Shown here one piece after another: positions 60,123 through 64,000 of a DNA stretch of 64,000 nucleotides (position 1 is its first letter; each line of letters begins with the position of its first letter). Both the position numbers and the translations under genes were made by a program. Origin of the DNA: CAZEDM01 sp964511075 (GTDB lineage: Bacteria; Zixibacteria; MSB-5A5; RBG-16-43-9); NCBI GenBank assembly GCA_964511075.1, contig CAZEDM010000004.1:124001-188000 (forward strand), written 5' to 3'. The notes below the pieces were generated by a model. That model saw only the letters and a program-made list of their open reading frames with translations, was not told the DNA's origin and ran no database searches.

Positions 60123-60308
60123 CTACTCATCCTTGATTGCTGCCTTAACTTTTTTAATCATTTCCGGATCGTTCAGTTGTTCATCCGTATAACCGTGGAC
60201 TTCCTTACCGTGCTTTACGACCACCTTCATCAGCTCTTCTTCGGTCTCACCACGTGCAACGAAGGGACAATCAACTCCCACGTCTTTACAGTTTAAAATC
60301 TTTGCCAT
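60123..60308 (-). CDS. DUF1059 small protein
   Basis: A 61-residue protein from the ATG at 60308 (MAKILNCKDVG), chosen because AAGGAGGTGA lies 5 bases before it; the frame runs three codons further. CKDVGVDCPFVARGETEEEL and HGKEVHGYT match DUF1059, a small conserved family with two cysteines and no settled role. A promoter lies at 60352-60381. Confidence 0.85.
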   Translation of the reverse strand: MAKILNCKDVGVDCPFVARGETEEELMKVVVKHGKEVHGYTDEQLNDPEMIKKVKAAIKDE

Positions 60309-60610
60309 ATTTTTCACCTCCTTTACTATCAGGATTGGATTCGGTACCAGAATGATACGAAATCATATACTCTGAAGTCAAGCAGAATATCTTGTTCGCA
60401 ATTAAAGATTTCAAAAAGTGTAATTTCCACCTGAGAGATCGTGAACTACTTCTCCTTCAGGTTGAAGTGAAAATAACAGCTATGAGCTAAATCGCATCTG
60501 AGACAGTTATATCTTAGTTATCTTTAGAATCTCCGGTTTCATAACCAAAAGAGGCAGGTTCGAATTCATAACCCTCTATTTTTACCGGAGGACGATCGGT
60601 TAAATTATAA
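60309..60610. other. Intergenic region before the DUF1059 gene
   Basis: About 300 bp. Besides the promoter at 60352-60381, nothing could be supported. Confidence 0.45.
60352..60381 (-). promoter_or_regulatory. Promoter of the DUF1059 gene
   Basis: On the minus strand TTGACT (60381-60376), 18 bases, TATCAT (60357-60352); five of six in each box. The leader is about 37 nt. Confidence 0.6.
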
Positions 60611-61312
60611 TCACCTTACCCACTCGTTGTAAATGCTCCTCAGTTCTTCCTCCGAGATAAGAGGACGGCTTATGGCTTCGAGGGTTTCCTGACTTATCGT
60701 TCCGTTTTGCACTAATTCCCTGCCTGCTTTCCTGGCGGCCTGGATGACAATCTCCCCGTCTTTGGTAAATCCATCCTCCTTTTTCATCAGGTTGGCATGG
60801 GGCCTGATCACTGCTCCGGCGAATTCCACGCTTGCGGTTTCAGCCAGCTCTTCTGTTATTCTCACCACCGTTCCAAAATTCTCTTTCTCCCACCATCCGC
60901 CTGTGGACACCAAAAGGATCTTCCGGATTTGCACATCCTCACGAAATCTGGCGCGGGTACGACCATCGCGGGTCTCGAGCAGGGGCTTGATTAAAGGACA
61001 AAGCCTATTGACAACATTCTGCATCTCCCCGGGCAGGGGAATGTAAACCGGGGTAGCCAGAATCAGAATCTCTGCCTCCCGCAGTTGAGGATACAGCAGG
61101 TTCATGTCATCCTCGATGCAGCAGCTGCCGGGTTTTTTATACCAACAGTACATATTGCTGCAATTGCAGGATTTGACCTTCAGGTCCCTGGCATAAAATA
61201 ATTCGACAGCACATCCGCCATCTTTCATTCCCTGAATCAGGGGAGCGAGAAGCATCTCTGTATTCCCTTTTTGCTTGCGTGGACTGCCGTTAATGGCAAC
61301 TGCTTTGCTCAT
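60611..61312 (-). CDS. Flavodoxin-fold NAD(P)H-dependent FMN reductase / iron-sulfur flavoprotein-like
   Basis: A 233-residue flavoprotein. INGSPRKQKGNTEMLL binds the FMN phosphate, and ILILATPVYIPLPGEMQNVV contacts the ring. A cysteine cluster (CNCSNMYCWYKKPGSCC) sits where archaeal-type iron-sulfur flavoproteins hold a cluster. GGAGG precedes the ATG. It probably serves electron transfer; the donor is unknown. Confidence 0.85.
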   Translation of the reverse strand: MSKAVAINGSPRKQKGNTEMLLAPLIQGMKDGGCAVELFYARDLKVKSCNCSNMYCWYKKPGSCCIEDDMNLLYPQLREAEILILATPVYIPLPGEMQNVVNRLCPLIKPLLETRDGRTRARFREDVQIRKILLVSTGGWWEKENFGTVVRITEELAETASVEFAGAVIRPHANLMKKEDGFTKDGEIVIQAARKAGRELVQNGTISQETLEAISRPLISEEELRSIYNEWVR

Positions 61313-61616
61313 CTTATCCTCCTTTAGAGGGGCGAAAACGTGAATAATGGAACGAAGACGCTTACGAATAATCTACAAGAGGAAGAATGCCAAGTCAACC
61401 AATAAAAACGAATCAGATCGTAACAGACCCAACTTACTCAAGGTTTCCAATGCCTACCTGTAGCGATGATCGAATGGATATATCGGAAAACACCTGCGGA
61501 GATCAAGCTCATTCCAGGCCGGATAGAACAGGCTGTAGCCAAGATATGATAGCTTAAAAATCGAAACCGTACGCCTACGTTTACGTAAATAAAAAAAGGT
61601 TAAAGGAGGTCAAAAA
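61313..61616. other. Divergent region before the retropepsin/PDZ gene
   Basis: 304 bp. It holds ACGAATAATCTACAAGAGG.. (61364-61388), which recurs at 63602-63626, and a strong AAAGGAGGTC ribosome-binding site at the end. No gene seen. Confidence 0.5.
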
Positions 61617-63473
61617 ATGTATCAACAAAAGGTTCTTATAGGAATATTGTTAGTCATGCTGATACCAGCCATGGCAGTCAGCCAGGGAAACCTCACTAAT
61701 CCCTACGTCATCCTGGACCGTCACTTCCAAGCTAACGGAGGTCTTGATCGTATGAGGGGGGAACGGACGCAATACCTGGAGGGAAGCCTTTCGGTAGCTG
61801 GCCTGGAGGGCACAATAAAGCTCTGGACTCAGAAGCCTGATCTAACCAGAACTGAGGTTGACCTGGTTGTGCTTCGTACAACTCAGGGGGATAACGGCAA
61901 GGTTAAGTGGATATTGGATTCGAACAACAAGCTTCAGCGGATTACTAACTTTGACCAATCCGCGATCAAGCGCAGGGAGGTCAAGAGGCGGATGGCCGAA
62001 TATGAATATGCCGACCCACATTCGGAAGTTTTTGAAGCTACATTTGAGGGTATCCAGAAAGTTGATAATAAGGATTGCTACGTCATAAAGATAAAGAACA
62101 ACATAAATAAAGATGTTTACACCCTCTACATTAATGCCGACAACATGCTTCTGGAGAAGAGCGTCTCCATTGAGGGTGAGGACAGCAACGACACATTTTA
62201 TGGAGACTACAGGGAAATTGACGGCTTGATGAAGGCATTCTGGACCAAACAGATCCTTCATCAAACCGGACAGGCAGAAGAAATCACCGTCACCAAATAT
62301 ATCTCCAACCCGGAGATCGATTCAGCGCTCTTTGACCCTCCAGCGGAAACCGCCAAGGATTACCAGTTTGCTCAAGGCAATAGCGCCGAGAACATTCCCT
62401 TCCGATACGTGGGAAATCATCTCTACATCCCGGTTACGGTTGACTGTAAAGAGAGATTTTGGATCCTTGATACCGGCGCCGGTATGTCAGTCATCAGCCA
62501 GGAGTTTGCGAATTTGCTTGGATTGGATTTGCAGGGGGATCTCAAAGGCATAGGGGGCGGTGGCACCGTGGACATAAAGTTAACTACCCTGCCACCCTTC
62601 AGCCTTCAGGGTATCCAGTTCCAAGAGCAGACCGTGGCAGTGATTGACCTAAAGAAACTTAACCGGAGACTGGGGATAGAGATTGTTGGTATTCTGGGTT
62701 ATGATTTCTTATCCCGTTTCGTGACCAAGATTGACTACGCCAATGAGCTTGTTTCCTTCTATGACCCAGATGCATTCGAATATACTGGCAATGGCCGTAA
62801 ATTAACCGCACACATAAAAGATAATTCATTCAGGGTTGAAGCTACACTGGACGATAAACACTCGGGCATATGGTTATTTGACATCGGGGCGGCCACCTGT
62901 TTTCTTAACGGGGCTTACGCCTTTCTGAACGGCTTCACCGAGCGAAAAGGCGTGGAAGGTATGGGACAGGGAGCTGCGAATACCTTCAGAACCATGAGCG
63001 TGAAGTGCAAGAGCATTGAGTTTGCCGGTTTCAATGTAGACAATCCAAGGGTCAGCTTTCACTACGGCGGTACCGATACGGTTTTCACCGCCGATGAAAT
63101 CGGAATCCTGGGCAGCTCCTTGTTCAGGAATTTTGTGATTTATTGTGACTATACCAGGGAACAGTTGATCGTGGAAAAGGGAGACGACTTCAATAAGGAA
63201 TTCCCTGAGGACAAAGCCGGGCTCACGTTCATTCGCAGTGAGAATGGCGAATTCGAAGTTTTTTTTGTTGCTCCGGGTACCCCGGCAGCCAAAGCCGGAT
63301 TTCTGCAGGGCGACATGGTTAAATCGATAAACGGGATTCATATACAGCATATCGGAGGTCTTAGCGATATACGTAAGATGTTAACTGAGGAACCGGGCAC
63401 CGAGTATGCATTCATAGTTAACCGAAACGGAAAGGAAAAAAGACTGAATCTCAAGCTAGCAAACCTTTACTGA
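61617..63473 (+). CDS. Secreted protein with LolA-like N-terminus, two retropepsin-like domains and PDZ
   Basis: A 618-residue exported protein (signal peptide 1-22). The region about 35-245 resembles the LolA/LppX outer-membrane lipoprotein fold (YLEGSLSVAGLEGTIKLWTQ). A first retropepsin-like unit has FWILDTGAGMSVISQEFANL (D285). A second has IWLFDIGAATCFLNGAYAF (D422), where the usual Thr/Ser after Asp is Ile, so that half is probably weakened. A PDZ domain follows (about 535-612, GTPAAKAGFLQGDMVKSING). Compare the tandem retropepsin at 14866. The strong ribosome-binding site supports the start. Confidence 0.82.
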   Translation: MYQQKVLIGILLVMLIPAMAVSQGNLTNPYVILDRHFQANGGLDRMRGERTQYLEGSLSVAGLEGTIKLWTQKPDLTRTEVDLVVLRTTQGDNGKVKWILDSNNKLQRITNFDQSAIKRREVKRRMAEYEYADPHSEVFEATFEGIQKVDNKDCYVIKIKNNINKDVYTLYINADNMLLEKSVSIEGEDSNDTFYGDYREIDGLMKAFWTKQILHQTGQAEEITVTKYISNPEIDSALFDPPAETAKDYQFAQGNSAENIPFRYVGNHLYIPVTVDCKERFWILDTGAGMSVISQEFANLLGLDLQGDLKGIGGGGTVDIKLTTLPPFSLQGIQFQEQTVAVIDLKKLNRRLGIEIVGILGYDFLSRFVTKIDYANELVSFYDPDAFEYTGNGRKLTAHIKDNSFRVEATLDDKHSGIWLFDIGAATCFLNGAYAFLNGFTERKGVEGMGQGAANTFRTMSVKCKSIEFAGFNVDNPRVSFHYGGTDTVFTADEIGILGSSLFRNFVIYCDYTREQLIVEKGDDFNKEFPEDKAGLTFIRSENGEFEVFFVAPGTPAAKAGFLQGDMVKSINGIHIQHIGGLSDIRKMLTEEPGTEYAFIVNRNGKEKRLNLKLANLY

Positions 63474-63601
63474 AAGGCTTGATAAAACATAGCAGGAAGA
63501 ATATCGCAGAGCCCAGAAAAGATACCACGTCCCCCTCGAGATTAGAACTCGTATTACCGCCGTCAAAGAACAAAAACATACATATGAAAAGGTAAATACT
63601 C

Positions 63602-63626
63602 ACGAATAATTTACAAGAGAAAGAAT
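63602..63626 (+). repeat. 25-bp repeat of 61364-61388
   Basis: ACGAATAATTTACAAGAGAA.. agrees with 61364-61388 at 23 of 25 positions. Each copy lies ahead of a plus-strand envelope-protein gene (61617 and 63674). Confidence 0.6.
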
Positions 63627-63673
63627 ACTAGAATTGGCGCTTTAACTGAAATCAAGTCAGGAGAAACAAGTTA

Positions 63674-64000
63674 ATGTTTAAGCAATACCCCTTTCTGAGA
63701 GCATTATTCATTTTTTCCAGAAGCTGGATGATTGCCATAATAGCGCTTCTTATCCTGTACTTTGCCTGGCTGCGGCAATGGCAGATGACCTGGGGTGCGT
63801 CAGCAGAGGAAGTAAGCCGTTACATGGTGGGTGATGAGCTGCTTGAGAACCCTGCTCTTAACGCAACCCGTGCAGTGGAAATAAAGGCACCTCCGGAAAA
63901 AGTATGGCCCTGGCTGGTGCAAATGGGATACAAAAGAGCAGGCTTATACAGCTTCGCCAAGCTGGACAACGGTGGTATGCCCAGTGCCGAGCATATAATC
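63674..64000 (+). CDS. Membrane-anchored SRPBCC-like protein (5' part; runs off window)
   Basis: ATG at 63674 with AGGAG upstream; 109 codons are visible. A hydrophobic helix (about 17-36, MIAIIALLILYFAW) is followed by ATRAVEIKAPPEKVWPWLVQ and MGYKRAGLYSFAKLDNGG. This is the opening of START/SRPBCC-type proteins (xIxAPPExVWPWLxQMG). Ligand unknown. It is 200 bp downstream of the retropepsin/PDZ gene on the same strand. Confidence 0.75.
   Translation, partial: MFKQYPFLRALFIFSRSWMIAIIALLILYFAWLRQWQMTWGASAEEVSRYMVGDELLENPALNATRAVEIKAPPEKVWPWLVQMGYKRAGLYSFAKLDNGGMPSAEHII

Noticed and set aside
1..64000. tRNA or rRNA genes
   Set aside because: No cloverleaf with a GGTTCRANTCC-type arm or rRNA core sequence was recognised on either strand by reading. 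A covariance scan would be decisive.

Overview
The window is a bacterial chromosome segment (about 45% G+C by eye). It carries housekeeping genes, a type IV pilus locus, several two-component regulators, a block of large secreted repeat proteins and an accessory region rich in short palindromic repeats. A Gram-negative cell plan is indicated by a PagL-like outer-membrane lipid A deacylase, TatC, type IV prepilins with their peptidase, and a FlgD/type IX-like C-terminal sorting domain (PNPFNP...SGIYFYKL). Dockerin-like repeats ending in NYLFRGG, together with that sorting domain, are typical of the FCB superphylum. The nearest match I can suggest is Zixibacteria or a close candidate phylum; this is inference, because there is no rRNA here.

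Layout. 0-4 kb: a partial response regulator, then the sbcD-sbcC DNA-end-processing pair. 4-14.6 kb, all on the minus strand: a PAS histidine kinase, prepilin peptidase, three nucleotide-sugar genes (aminotransferase, nucleotidyltransferase, LegB-like dehydratase), two tandem pilins behind a good sigma-54 promoter, a DUF2723 membrane protein and a sigma-54-dependent NtrC/PilR-type regulator. This reads as a regulated and possibly glycosylated pilus locus. 14.9-17.6 kb: a secreted tandem retropepsin protein and a YVTN beta-propeller protein, each followed by a copy of the same terminator element. 17.7-32 kb: purF, a GAF/HisKA protein, an fRMsr-like protein, a UroD-like protein, glyA, a broken TPR gene with a coiled-coil partner (bracketed by a 48-bp direct repeat), rpiB, tatC translationally coupled to a 12-repeat solenoid protein, and an nrdR-deaminase-SAM hydrolase-PPC-cutA-DUF77 run.

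32-49 kb: a GAF/GAF/PAS/REC sensor, two cohesin/dockerin secreted proteins, a 58-aa desulforedoxin-like protein, a secreted protein of about 1,890 residues built from 91-residue repeats and interrupted by a 100-N assembly gap, and a four-GAF kinase with its LuxR-type regulator. 49-64 kb: rtcB with archease, a LapA-like protein, ferredoxin, an Rpe-like epimerase, PagL-like and other secreted proteins, then an accessory stretch (FAH hydrolase, two GNATs, small membrane proteins, unknowns) sprinkled with repeated palindromes. It ends with a flavoprotein, a second retropepsin/PDZ protein and a partial SRPBCC-like gene.

The strongest leads are these: the sigma-54 pilin promoter joined to a sugar/GT-C locus; dispersed hairpins whose loops stay constant while their arms change in compensated fashion; the direct-repeat-bracketed TPR module with an internal TGA; tandem aspartyl-protease domains in two separate genes; a duplicated three-histidine secreted module; and the coding gap whose true length can be predicted as 83+273n bp.
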